From a virus: DNA of 29,168 nucleotides. This document shows, piece after piece, positions 12,434 to 20,560 of the stretch (within the stretch, counting starts at the first letter, position 1; each line of letters begins with the position of its first letter). A program made the translations under genes and the position numbers. The notes below the pieces were generated by a model. It saw nothing but the letters and a program-made list of their open reading frames with translations, ran no database searches and was not told the DNA's origin. The DNA is taken from positions 1-29,168 of IMG/VR virus record IMGVR_UViG_3300020215_000119. One strand, given 5' to 3'.

Positions 12434-12803
12434 TGCCGTGCCGCAGGGGTCACGCAAGCCCGACATCAAAACCGAGCTGTTCGTCGCGGCCTCGGAAGCT
12501 TTCCCGGAGCCGGCGGAAGTCCAGATCAAACCCATTCCTTCGGGTCATCAGAAGATCGCCACCCGAAAACTCCCCCCGCAGTATCAGGTGAGAGTCCAGA
12601 TGACCGCTCCCTCCGTGGATTACAAGCACGTCACGGTGAAGGAGGAGGGGAAGGACGTTCAGAAGCTCCAGAGAGTCCCGGTGAACATCACTTACGCCGT
12701 CTGCGGGATGTATCCCCAGGACGGAAGTGTCTCCGGAATAAAGGCTTTCATTGAAGAGCTGAAGTCCGACGCCCAACGAATCGTGGATGGTTTCCCGAAA
12801 TAA
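12426..12803 (+). CDS. Hypothetical protein upstream of the portal, 125 residues
   Basis: The first ATG inside the frame at 12426 overlaps the previous ORF. The product has a Pro-rich N-terminus, a beta-like middle (QYQVRVQMTAPSVDY, VPVNITYAVCGMYPQ) and a helical end (GIKAFIEELKSDAQRIVDGF). The stop abuts the portal start. Position suggests a head-related or assembly protein, but no family is recognised. Confidence 0.6.
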   Translation: MTDAVPQGSRKPDIKTELFVAASEAFPEPAEVQIKPIPSGHQKIATRKLPPQYQVRVQMTAPSVDYKHVTVKEEGKDVQKLQRVPVNITYAVCGMYPQDGSVSGIKAFIEELKSDAQRIVDGFPK

Positions 12804-15161
12804 ATGGCCACCAACACCCGCGTTCCGCCCGCCGAAACAGAGGAAGTCGGCGGAGGGAAGGGCTCGTACTCAGGCCTCGATGTCGTTCAGAAGATCAAGG
12901 GTTGGTACAAGGAATCCCGAGACGGCACCGCGAAGTGGCGCTCCAACCTCAAGCGCTATTATGCTTTCAAGGCAGGAGATCAGTGGGAAGCGGACGACAT
13001 TTCTCGTTTGAAAGCTAACGGCCGTCCCTGCATCACCTACAACCGCATCCAACCGATCATAGATGCCGTGGCCGGTGTCGAGATCCAGAACCGTCAATCA
13101 ATCCGGTTCATCCCAAGGTCTCAAGAAGACGGGCCTGTAAACGAACTCCTCACCAACGCCTCTGATTTCTTCCGTGACGAGGCAAATTCAAACGAGGAGG
13201 AATCCGACGCTTTCGAAGACATGCTCACCTGTGGTCTTGGCTGGACCGAGACCCGCATGGACTATTCGGAAGACCCCGACGGGAAGATGGTGGATCACCG
13301 CATCGATCCACGGGAGATGTACCAAGATCCCACGGTTACGAAGAAGAACCTCCAGGGTTCCAGATTCGTCATCCGAGTTAAAGAATTTAACGCCTACGAC
13401 GCCTGCGAGATGTTTCCTCATATCGAGGATGAGGACGATTTACACGCGGAGTGGGCTTCTGACATTGAGGAAACCAAAGCCTCTACCATTGATCGTCAGG
13501 TCCGCGCGAAATACGAACAGGGCCTTACGGGAAAGAAGAAGCGGGACGATAAGGTCCGCATCGTTGAATGCCAGTGGTGCGAATACGAGACGGTTTACAC
13601 GATCGTCAACCCCCTGACGGGCCAACTGGAGCGCATTGACGCGCAGACTTGGGCGAAGCTGAAGTCGAAGCTCGCGAGATCAGCGAAGAAGGAAGCCGAA
13701 GCCACCAAGCAGAAGATCAAGGTCTACAAGCGGGCTTTTGTCGGTTCGAAACTTCTCAATCCGATCGATCCTGAAACGGGAAAACCCGACCTGACTCCCC
13801 CCTGTGATGTCGATTTCACCTATCAGTGCATCACGGGGAAGAGGGACCAGAATGAACGCGAGTGGTACGGCCTGGTGAAGCCGATGATGGACCCACAGCG
13901 GTGGGCCAACGGCTTCATGAGTGCGATTCTCCACATCATCCAGACCTCCGGAAAGGGGATGATGCTGGAGGAAACCGCGGTCACGGATATCCGTGAGTTC
14001 GAACAGAACTTCGCCAAGCCTGACGCTATAAAATGGCTCGCCCCCAACGCGGTGAGTCAGGGGAAAGTCTTCCCGATCCCGAATCAATCTCTCCCATCAG
14101 GTCTTCCGGACATGATGGTGCATGCTATTTCAGCTATTCGGGATGTTACCGGAGTAAATCTGGAACTCCTTGGCTTGGCGGATAGACAACAGGCGGGAGT
14201 TCTTGAGCAGCAGAGGAAACAAGCTGGCCTTACTATTCTCGCCGGGTTGTATGACTCCCTCCGCTTGTACCGAAAGAGGAAGGGAAAGCTGATCCTCTGG
14301 TACATCCAGAACCGTCTTTCTGATGGAAGGTTGGTTCGTATCGTTGGCCCCGAGGGGGCGCAGTACGTTCCCCTTGCCCTCGATGGAGACGCTGGGAAGT
14401 ACGACGTTGTCGTTGACGACACCCCCACCTCTCCGAACGCGAAAGAGAGAATCTGGGACACCGTGATGGCGATGGGTCCGGCGCTCACTCAAGCGGGGAT
14501 GCCGCCGCAGATTTGGGCGTCTCTGCTCCGTTATTCACCTCTCCCATCCTCTGTCTCCGAACCCATGGCGCAGCAACTCATGCAGCCACAAGGTCCACCG
14601 CCTGAAGTACAGATCCAACAGCAGAAGTTCGATCTGGAAAAGCAGAAGATGGAGATGGAAGCCCAGATCAAACAGCAACAAGCCCAGTTCGATATGGAGA
14701 TCGAAAAGGCGCGTCTCGCGTTGGAGATTCAAAAAGCTCAGATGCAGATGCAGATCGAGGGGCAGAAGTCCCAACAGCAGATGCAAATCAAGCAGCAGGA
14801 AGCCGCGATCGACGCACAGATTGCCCAGCAGAGGGCCGAAACCGATATCACCCTCGCGAACCAGAAGGCCCAGAACGATCTCTTTATCGCCTCAAGAAAG
14901 TCCGAGAGCGATATTCAGTTGGCCGGGAAGAAAGCCGAGACGGATATGGCGATCGAGACCCAGAAGGGCGATGCGAAGTTCGAAGCCGCCACGGGCGGGG
15001 GATTGAGCAAAACCCTCCAGGCTTTCATCGAAGACAACAAGCGGCGTGACGAGAGGCAGGATCAACAGATTCAGCTTCTTGCGAAGCTCATCGGTGCCGA
15101 GCGTGAGCTTGTGAGAGACCCGAAGACCAACAGCATCCTTGGGGCGAGGATCAGGCAATGA
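12804..15161 (+). CDS. Portal protein, P22-like, with long Gln-rich coiled-coil end
   Basis: The protein is 785 residues. It should form the dodecameric ring through which DNA is packaged and ejected. The N-terminal part matches P22-type portals: WYKESRDGTAKWRSNLKRYY, GDQWEADDISRLKANGRPCITYNRI, then VDHRIDPREMYQDP and the DVDFTYQCITGKRDQNEREWYG region. From about residue 590 to 725 the chain is an unbroken Gln/Lys/Glu-rich coiled coil (QKFDLEKQKMEMEAQIKQQQ and similar), comparable to the helical barrel at the C-terminus of P22 gp1 but with more Gln. P22 portal is 725 residues, so the size fits. The next gene overlaps by ATGA. Confidence 0.93.
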   Translation: MATNTRVPPAETEEVGGGKGSYSGLDVVQKIKGWYKESRDGTAKWRSNLKRYYAFKAGDQWEADDISRLKANGRPCITYNRIQPIIDAVAGVEIQNRQSIRFIPRSQEDGPVNELLTNASDFFRDEANSNEEESDAFEDMLTCGLGWTETRMDYSEDPDGKMVDHRIDPREMYQDPTVTKKNLQGSRFVIRVKEFNAYDACEMFPHIEDEDDLHAEWASDIEETKASTIDRQVRAKYEQGLTGKKKRDDKVRIVECQWCEYETVYTIVNPLTGQLERIDAQTWAKLKSKLARSAKKEAEATKQKIKVYKRAFVGSKLLNPIDPETGKPDLTPPCDVDFTYQCITGKRDQNEREWYGLVKPMMDPQRWANGFMSAILHIIQTSGKGMMLEETAVTDIREFEQNFAKPDAIKWLAPNAVSQGKVFPIPNQSLPSGLPDMMVHAISAIRDVTGVNLELLGLADRQQAGVLEQQRKQAGLTILAGLYDSLRLYRKRKGKLILWYIQNRLSDGRLVRIVGPEGAQYVPLALDGDAGKYDVVVDDTPTSPNAKERIWDTVMAMGPALTQAGMPPQIWASLLRYSPLPSSVSEPMAQQLMQPQGPPPEVQIQQQKFDLEKQKMEMEAQIKQQQAQFDMEIEKARLALEIQKAQMQMQIEGQKSQQQMQIKQQEAAIDAQIAQQRAETDITLANQKAQNDLFIASRKSESDIQLAGKKAETDMAIETQKGDAKFEAATGGGLSKTLQAFIEDNKRRDERQDQQIQLLAKLIGAERELVRDPKTNSILGARIRQ

Positions 15162-16324
15162 CAACGAGCAGACAGAGCATCGCCACCCTCGCGAACGATC
15201 TTCAGGAAGTCCTTGCCTGGGGTGAGGCTGCGGAAGCCGCGAACGCTGCCATCTGTGCCGAACGTGACGCTGCGATTGCTCGATGTGCATCAATCCAAGA
15301 AGACCATGACGCACTGGAAGCAACGCTGGCGCAGGTCGTCGCAGAGAAAGACGCCACCATCGCCGCGAAGGACGTTGAGCTGGCGGCGGCCCTCACAAGC
15401 GCAGAGGACTGGCACAATCTGGCGAATAGCCGTCTAGATCAGATCGCCGCGAAGGATGCGGAGATTGCCCGCCTAGAGCAGGAGAACGCGGACTACCACC
15501 AAGTCGCCGAAGAGCAGATCGCGGAGATTCACGCTCAGCGCGCCGAAATCGCCCGCCTCAAGGCCCTGCTGCGCCCCGTACAGTTCACGACCTACAACGA
15601 AATGAAGTCGGTCCCGTCTCTGCCGCTTCCTCCCATCCGGTTCATCTATGAGAACGAACTGATTGCCCCCGGTGAAACCCGGTACATGCCGCCCAATGTG
15701 GATCACCTGAGAGCCAAGTTCGCTCAGATCAAGGCCAATGAACCCGATGTGAAGATGGTTGTGCTTGACCAGGAGGGCTGGTTACCCGGTGGAAGTGGAT
15801 CAGCTCAGATCGAGCACCCGGAGTATTTCGTCACCCTTCTTACAGTGGCTCATGAGTTCTGGGATGAGGTTTCGCAATACAGCTATCCCAAGCGGTACTA
15901 TGGGTTTGTGACCGGCAGTCCGGCGGAGAACGAGACCCGCTATAACACCCTGGTCGCTCATACCCAGCAAACACAGGAAATCACCGACCTCTGCACGTTC
16001 CTGTGCCCGTCGTTCTATGTTCCCACGGCGATTGAAGACCCAACCAAGCGCGCCAAGTGGATGGATGGCTATTTCAGCCTGTGCGAACTCGTCGCCCCTG
16101 GAAAGGACATCATCCCAACCCTGTGGCCGCGCTTCCACTCTCATCCGGCTGATTGGCTCACGGGTCCGATCTGGGATGAGATGATACGCCGGATATACGC
16201 CCGTCAATCCTGCATGGGCTACATCATCTTCGGCCGCTCAGGTGGGGATGATCCCGACCCGCGCCCGCTGAACCTGCCCTGGTGGCAGGCCGATGAGGCG
16301 TTCCGCGCTGAACGATTGGCTTAA
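15158..16324 (+). CDS. Coiled-coil protein with glycoside-hydrolase-like C-terminal domain
   Basis: The protein is 388 residues. Residues 1-140 are an Ala/Glu-rich coiled coil (repeated EKDATIAAKDVELAAAL-like units). Residues about 155-388 look like a TIM-barrel hydrolase: PIRFIYENELIAPG, VKMVVLDQEGW (residues 198-208, a DxE pair at D204/E206 as in GH18/GH25-like sites), TFLCPSFYVPTA, IIPTLWPRFH and MGYIIFGRSGG as a late strand. The fold is inferred from motif layout only. Sitting directly after the portal, it may be a virion-associated polysaccharide-cleaving protein attached by its coiled coil. A non-catalytic carbohydrate-binding role is the main alternative. Confidence 0.55.
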   Translation: MTTSRQSIATLANDLQEVLAWGEAAEAANAAICAERDAAIARCASIQEDHDALEATLAQVVAEKDATIAAKDVELAAALTSAEDWHNLANSRLDQIAAKDAEIARLEQENADYHQVAEEQIAEIHAQRAEIARLKALLRPVQFTTYNEMKSVPSLPLPPIRFIYENELIAPGETRYMPPNVDHLRAKFAQIKANEPDVKMVVLDQEGWLPGGSGSAQIEHPEYFVTLLTVAHEFWDEVSQYSYPKRYYGFVTGSPAENETRYNTLVAHTQQTQEITDLCTFLCPSFYVPTAIEDPTKRAKWMDGYFSLCELVAPGKDIIPTLWPRFHSHPADWLTGPIWDEMIRRIYARQSCMGYIIFGRSGGDDPDPRPLNLPWWQADEAFRAERLA

Positions 16325-17310
16325 TGGCGATTACGCACGTCCAATCGGTCGCCGGGAGCACTACGGCAACCACATCTGACACAATCGTCATCCCCACGGT
16401 GGAGGCTGGGGATTTTCTGATGCTGGGTTGCACCAACAAAGGTGCAACCGCAGCCCCGACTGTCGAAGACGACGACACTGGTGGAAATACTTGGACGAGG
16501 TTGGACGGCACCGCAACGAACGGAGCATCTGTCTGGTACAAACGGGCCACCCTGGATACGTCCGGGAAGTCCGTGACAGCGAGCGGGTTCACGACCTCTT
16601 GTGCAGTTGGTCTGTCGGTCTATCGGGGTTTGGATTCCCCTGACCTGCCGATCGAGAACCTCTCGGTTCAAGTTCTTGGCTCTGGTGTCGAGACGGTCGC
16701 CGGCATGACGCCGACGCGTGATGGTTCCTTGATTTGTTTTTTCACGATGAACCGCAACGTCGCGACGAGCGTTGGAACGCCGACGGCGACAAACCCGGCT
16801 ACTCTGGATGAGCGGTACGACGTGGTGCATTCAACCGCAGGGGAACTGTGCGCCATCGAACACGCCAGTGCAGTACAAACCACGGCCGGGCCGACTGGAA
16901 GCATAAGCTGGACGCAGACCAACTCCGGGCACATCACGATCACGTTCGATCTGATGCCTCCGTTGGTGGCGACGGAAGAGAGAAGGGGCGTTGGCGCGCG
17001 GAACTGGAAAGCTCTCGCTGACGCTGAATTTGAAATTCACAAGATCGGAACGACAGTTCCGAAGGACTACGAAGACAAACTCGACCAGGCGGAGGATGCC
17101 TCTGAGGCTCCAAAATCCGACGAACCCCCAAAATGGGTGCAGGAGTTTGTCGAGGAAGAATACGACTGGCGCGCTCATCTCGCCGCGGTCGATCTGATCC
17201 TTGAAAGGATCGATGCCAGCCTTCGGGAAGTCACCGAAGCGTGGTTGAAACGAGAAATCGAGAGACAACGGGACGAAGAAGAAGCGGCATACCTGCTTCT
17301 GTTGAACTAG
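16324..17310 (+). CDS. Beta-sandwich virion protein with helical C-terminus
   Basis: The protein is 328 residues, starting in a TAATG overlap. Residues 1-213 are Thr/Gly/Ser/Val-rich beta-strand sequence (SVAGSTTATTSDTIVIPTV, GNTWTRLDGT, SVWYKRATLD, LSVYRGLDS) typical of phage surface or carbohydrate-binding proteins. Residues 250-328 are acidic and helical (EFVEEEYDWRAHLAAVDLIL, ending EEEAAYLLLLN). It is probably a minor structural protein exposed on the particle. The exact family is not recognised. Confidence 0.6.
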   Translation: MAITHVQSVAGSTTATTSDTIVIPTVEAGDFLMLGCTNKGATAAPTVEDDDTGGNTWTRLDGTATNGASVWYKRATLDTSGKSVTASGFTTSCAVGLSVYRGLDSPDLPIENLSVQVLGSGVETVAGMTPTRDGSLICFFTMNRNVATSVGTPTATNPATLDERYDVVHSTAGELCAIEHASAVQTTAGPTGSISWTQTNSGHITITFDLMPPLVATEERRGVGARNWKALADAEFEIHKIGTTVPKDYEDKLDQAEDASEAPKSDEPPKWVQEFVEEEYDWRAHLAAVDLILERIDASLREVTEAWLKREIERQRDEEEAAYLLLLN

Positions 17311-17320
17311 GAGACCTTGA

Positions 17321-17866
17321 ATGCCCAAGCAACCACAGTCCTACAGCCAGCCGGTTACGTTGGCGACGGATGAATGGACAGCGCACGATGCCGCGATCAC
17401 CAACGGCTCTCCGCCGGTCATGCAATCGGCTTATGCCGTTGCTCCAGCGGATTCGGCGGTCGCCAACCAGGTCAGCGCCAACGGCGATGCTGTTCGTCAG
17501 ATCGCTGATAGGGATGGGGCGATCTACACCCACCCTCATCCCCCGCGCATCTGGAATACGATGAGTTCGTTCACCGCTGCGCAGACCGCCGCCAGCGTGA
17601 AGGCGGGCACCGCCGGTTTGTCCCTTTACGTAAAGACCATCGGTGTATCGATCCCGGAGAACACGGCGGCGGTTTCCAGGGTCGCGCTAATCGACAGCTC
17701 CACCACGACCATTTGGGCCCGGAGTTTCCCCGCAGCGGGAAACCAGAACATCGAAAATGTCATCGAACCGCCGATCAAGCTGACCGCCGCAAACTCACTG
17801 CGGGTCACGACGGCCGGCACATCAGCCACCATGGATCTCTATGTGTCCGGGTTCATGGCCCCGTAA
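17321..17866 (+). CDS. Putative virion beta-protein, 181 residues
   Basis: TAGGAG provides the ribosome site. The C-terminal two thirds have a repeated beta pattern common in small phage virion proteins: LSLYVKTIGVSIPENTAAVS, ALIDSSTTTIWARSFPAAG, IENVIEPPIKLTAANSLRV and a final MDLYVSGFMAP. The N-terminus (residues 1-75) is flexible, with DGAIYTHPHPPRIW as a boundary. A capsid decoration or head-fibre role is inferred from place and composition. Confidence 0.55.
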   Translation: MPKQPQSYSQPVTLATDEWTAHDAAITNGSPPVMQSAYAVAPADSAVANQVSANGDAVRQIADRDGAIYTHPHPPRIWNTMSSFTAAQTAASVKAGTAGLSLYVKTIGVSIPENTAAVSRVALIDSSTTTIWARSFPAAGNQNIENVIEPPIKLTAANSLRVTTAGTSATMDLYVSGFMAP

Positions 17867-17876
17867 GGAAGGATAA

Positions 17877-18773
17877 ATGTCACTCCAACCCCTAGACGAC
17901 ACCACGAAGACCTACTTCGAGACGCGCGGCCAGGTCACGCCTCCTGTTGAGCCTCCCGCAGAACCGGTCCAGGAACCGGTTGCTCCGGTAGAGCCGCCGC
18001 AGGAACCTCAGGAACCGACCGAGGAGAACAAAGGCCAGTTCGTTCGCCTTGGCGCTCTGCATGAGGAAAGAGCAAAGCGCCGTGAGCTTGAGAGGCAGCT
18101 TCAGGAACTTCTCCCGATCAAGGAGCGCTATTCCAAACTGGAGTCTCGTACCGAGGAAATCCTGCGCCGCATGCAGGAGGACCAGGCCCCGCAGATCCCG
18201 GAGTGGGAGAAAGACCCGCTCGGCCATACGAAAACCCGTATCGAGACCCAGGAAGAGCGCCTTGCCCGTTTGGAACGGGAAGAGGAACAGCGCCGGGAGA
18301 TGGCGCAGCATCAGTCGGAATACATGCAGTTCCGGAACGTGGTGGCTCAACATACCCACCAGTTCATGGCGAAGACGCCGGACTATGCCCAGGCGTACCA
18401 GCATCTGATGACCATGCAGGCGGAAGCCCTGAAAGAAGCCGGTTTCCCGCCGGAGCAGATCCGGGTCACCCTGGAGCAGTACGAAACCGCCATTGCCCGG
18501 AAGGCTCTTGAGGATGGCGTAAACCCGGCGGAACGGGCTTATGCAATGGCGAAGAAGATGGGCTACAAGGGCGCTCAGGCCCCCACCCCATCTCATGCCG
18601 AGCAGAAGCTTCAGAACATCGCCGCTGGCCAGAGGGCATCCGCGTCCCTCTCGGACGCCGCGGGGTCCGCTAAACCCCAACTGGATGCCAAAACCCTGGC
18701 GGAAATGCCGGACGAGGACTTTGCCAAGATCTGGGCCAACCGGAAACAGGTACGCCAGATCATAGGCCGTTGA
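17877..18773 (+). CDS. Scaffold-like protein upstream of the capsid gene
   Basis: The protein is 298 residues. It has a Pro/Glu-rich N-terminal segment (PPVEPPAEPVQEPVAPVEPP), a long charged coiled coil (about residues 45-150, RRELERQLQELLPIKERYSK then RLEREEEQRREMAQ), then a helical domain and a basic tail (KIWANRKQVRQIIGR) able to bind capsid subunits. Acidic-helical-basic architecture directly before the major capsid gene is what internal scaffolds of N4-gp56/P22-type heads show. AAGGAAGGA is the ribosome site. The stop codon lies inside the -35 element of the capsid promoter. Confidence 0.8.
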   Translation: MSLQPLDDTTKTYFETRGQVTPPVEPPAEPVQEPVAPVEPPQEPQEPTEENKGQFVRLGALHEERAKRRELERQLQELLPIKERYSKLESRTEEILRRMQEDQAPQIPEWEKDPLGHTKTRIETQEERLARLEREEEQRREMAQHQSEYMQFRNVVAQHTHQFMAKTPDYAQAYQHLMTMQAEALKEAGFPPEQIRVTLEQYETAIARKALEDGVNPAERAYAMAKKMGYKGAQAPTPSHAEQKLQNIAAGQRASASLSDAAGSAKPQLDAKTLAEMPDEDFAKIWANRKQVRQIIGR

Positions 18774-18799
18774 CACCGCCTGGCGGTGTGTTCTATGAT
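18770..18799 (+). promoter_or_regulatory. Sigma-70-type promoter for the major capsid gene
   Basis: TTGACA (18770-18775, perfect -35) and TATGAT (18794-18799, 5 of 6 to the -10 consensus) are separated by 18 bases. The TGA of the scaffold gene is within TTGACA. The predicted transcript start is near 18806, exactly before the first leader repeat, giving a 5' leader of about 116 bases before ATG 18922. Confidence 0.65.
18773..18789. promoter_or_regulatory. 17-bp perfect dyad inside the capsid promoter spacer
   Basis: ACACCGCC-T-GGCGGTGT is symmetric around 18781 and lies between the -35 and -10 elements, overlapping the last three -35 bases. A protein binding here could block or, MerR-style, remodel the promoter. 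In RNA from upstream it would also fold as a 6-bp hairpin with a 5-base loop and could act as an attenuator, though no T-tract follows. Confidence 0.55.
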
Positions 18800-18806
18800 T
18801 ATCGAA

Positions 18807-18856
18807 CATTCGTCTGACCCGCGTTAGAGGTCATTCGTCTGATCCCGCGTCAAGGG
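18807..18856 (+). repeat. Tandem repeat in the capsid leader, complementary to the start region
   Basis: Two copies about 25 bases apart (18807 and 18832) share CATTCGTCTGA and then CCCGCGT, with one extra T in the second copy. The core TTCGTCTG (18809-18816 and 18834-18841) is the exact reverse complement of CAGACGAA at 18914-18921, the eight bases directly before the capsid ATG. Either copy could pair with and hide the start region in the mRNA. Confidence 0.75.
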
Positions 18857-18921
18857 GTCGTGCGTGACGCAGCCAGCGTTATTGGCCGCTCCCCGACAAT
18901 CTTTGATGTGAGACAGACGAA

Positions 18922-20016
18922 ATGGCTGATACTGCCTTTGGGACGAATGACTCCCTTACAGTCAAGCTGTGGCGTCGTGGCCTCTTCCATGAGGCCCTGA
19001 ACGAGACCTGGTTCCAGAAGTTCATCGGCGAGGGTTCCGACAGCATGATTCAGCTGTTGACGGAAACCCAGAAGCAGTCCGGTGACCGTATCCGCGTTGG
19101 CCTGCGCATGCAGCTGACCGGTGCGGGTATTCAGGGGAACGGGACTCTGGAGGGCAATGAAGAGTCGCTGACGACCTACAGCGATGACCTCCTGATCAAC
19201 TACCTGAAGCACGCCGTCCGTTGGGATGCCTCGATTTCCCAGCAGCGCGTGGCCTTCGAACTCCGCGAAGAAGCGATGATGGGTTTGAAGGACTGGTGGG
19301 CTGATCGTTTCGACACCGCGGTGATGAACCAGCTGACCGGCAATACCGGCCAGGCTGACACCCGCTACACCGGCAACAACGCGACCGTCGCTCCGACCGC
19401 GACCACCCGTATCATCACGGCTGGCCCGAACCTGGACAACACGGAAGCCTCGTTGTCGGCCACCACGACCTTCTCGCTGAACTTCCGCGAGATTGATCGT
19501 TGCGTGGCGATCGCCAGGACCGGAACGGTGGGCACTACCCCTCCGATCCGACCCCTGAAGATCAACGGTGACTCGTACTACGTGATGTTCATTCACCCGT
19601 ATCAGACGTACCAGCTGCGTCGCGATACGACTACCAACAACTTCATGGACATCGCCCGTCAGTCTCTTGCTGGCGCTCTCCAGCAGGGCAAGGCTGCGAT
19701 CTTCGATGGTGCCTTGGGTATCTATAACAAGGTCATCCTGCACGAATCGAATCGCATCCCGATCATCACGGGCACTCCGAACTCGGGCGCTGCGAACGCC
19801 TTCCGTCGTGCGGTGTTCTGCGGCGCTCAGGCCGCGGCCATCGCGTTCGGCAAGAAGTCGTCCAAGGACGATGAGATGGAGTGGGTGGAGCAGAAGTTCG
19901 ACTACGAAGACAAGATCGGCGTCAAGGGTGCATCCACCTTTGGCGTGAAGAAGATGGTCTTCAACTCGACGGACTTCGCGACCATCGCGGTCTCCGGCTA
20001 CGCGCCGACGGTGTAA
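18922..20016 (+). CDS. Major capsid protein, N4-gp56 family
   Basis: The protein is 364 residues. It forms the icosahedral shell (HK97-type fold). N4-gp56 features in order: an N-terminal NDSLTVKLWRRGLFHEALNE, FIGEGSDSMIQ, DRIRVGLRMQLTG, GNEESLTTYSDDLLINYLKH and VRWDASISQQRVAFELREEA, with the YYVMFIHPYQTYQLRRDT and GALGIYNKVILHESNRIPI segments later. The end has EWVEQKFDYEDKIGVKG and FGVKKMVF. No strong Shine-Dalgarno precedes the ATG, which is notable for the most abundant virion protein; instead the leader carries repeats complementary to the start. It has its own promoter and is co-transcribed with the next gene. Confidence 0.93.
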   Translation: MADTAFGTNDSLTVKLWRRGLFHEALNETWFQKFIGEGSDSMIQLLTETQKQSGDRIRVGLRMQLTGAGIQGNGTLEGNEESLTTYSDDLLINYLKHAVRWDASISQQRVAFELREEAMMGLKDWWADRFDTAVMNQLTGNTGQADTRYTGNNATVAPTATTRIITAGPNLDNTEASLSATTTFSLNFREIDRCVAIARTGTVGTTPPIRPLKINGDSYYVMFIHPYQTYQLRRDTTTNNFMDIARQSLAGALQQGKAAIFDGALGIYNKVILHESNRIPIITGTPNSGAANAFRRAVFCGAQAAAIAFGKKSSKDDEMEWVEQKFDYEDKIGVKGASTFGVKKMVFNSTDFATIAVSGYAPTV

Positions 20017-20028
20017 GGGAGAAAAGAC

Positions 20029-20493
20029 ATGGCTACTCATACCTCTTCTCTCTATGCCGCTCAGGGTGACAAAACGGTCAAGTCGCCGCACATCGGCGTC
20101 GTGACCCTCGCTGGTACCCACAACACCGGTGCCGCGACGGCCTCGGCTGGCGACGTTCTCTTCCTGTGCAAGATCCCGCACGGGGCGAAGATTGTCCACT
20201 TCTGGGAGCGTCACTCGACCGGCGCGACCGCCCACGGCATCTCCGTGGGTCTGGCTCGTGGTTGGTCAACCGGCGGCTCTGCGTCCTTGTCCTGCATCAT
20301 CGCTTCCGGTGCGCAGGCAACGCAGAACTTCAAGAACGTGGATGACGAGAAGTTCCCGACCATCTCGGTTTCCGATGCCGACACGCTCCGCTACGGCGTG
20401 CTGGCAGCGAAGCTGGGTGAGGCGGGCACTGCTACCACGTCTCTGAAGATCAGCTGGTCCGTCTCCTACACGATGGACCCCGCTACCGAATAG
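20029..20493 (+). CDS. Capsid-associated protein (decoration-like), 154 residues
   Basis: This beta-rich, Thr/Ser/Ala-rich protein (IGVVTLAGTHNTGAATASAG, VLFLCKIPHGAKIVHFWERH, TLRYGVLAAKLGEAG, SLKISWSVSYTMDPATE) lies 12 bases after the capsid gene and before a strong terminator. Small beta proteins at this place usually decorate the capsid or bind head joints. The LFLCKIPHGAKI segment is a pattern seen in phage structural proteins of this position. The ribosome site is GGGAGA. Confidence 0.65.
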   Translation: MATHTSSLYAAQGDKTVKSPHIGVVTLAGTHNTGAATASAGDVLFLCKIPHGAKIVHFWERHSTGATAHGISVGLARGWSTGGSASLSCIIASGAQATQNFKNVDDEKFPTISVSDADTLRYGVLAAKLGEAGTATTSLKISWSVSYTMDPATE

Positions 20494-20518
20494 CGCAGCC
20501 TCCTCCTGCGTTCCACCT

Positions 20519-20550
20519 GGCCCCGCCTCAACAGCGGGGCCTTTTCTTTT
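20519..20550 (+). terminator. Strong intrinsic terminator of the capsid unit
   Basis: GGCCCCGC (20519-20526) pairs perfectly with GCGGGGCC (20534-20541) around a 7-base loop, followed by TTTTCTTTT (20542-20550). It lies 26 bases after the capsid-associated gene and 10 before the next start, so it ends the two-gene capsid transcript and lowers expression of the genes beyond. Confidence 0.93.
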
Positions 20551-20560
20551 GGGAGTTTGA

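Noticed and set aside
18850-20235. 461-codon minus-strand open frame opposite the capsid gene
   Set aside because: It is a codon-bias shadow of the confidently identified capsid protein, with Arg/Gly/Val-rich sequence and no motif.
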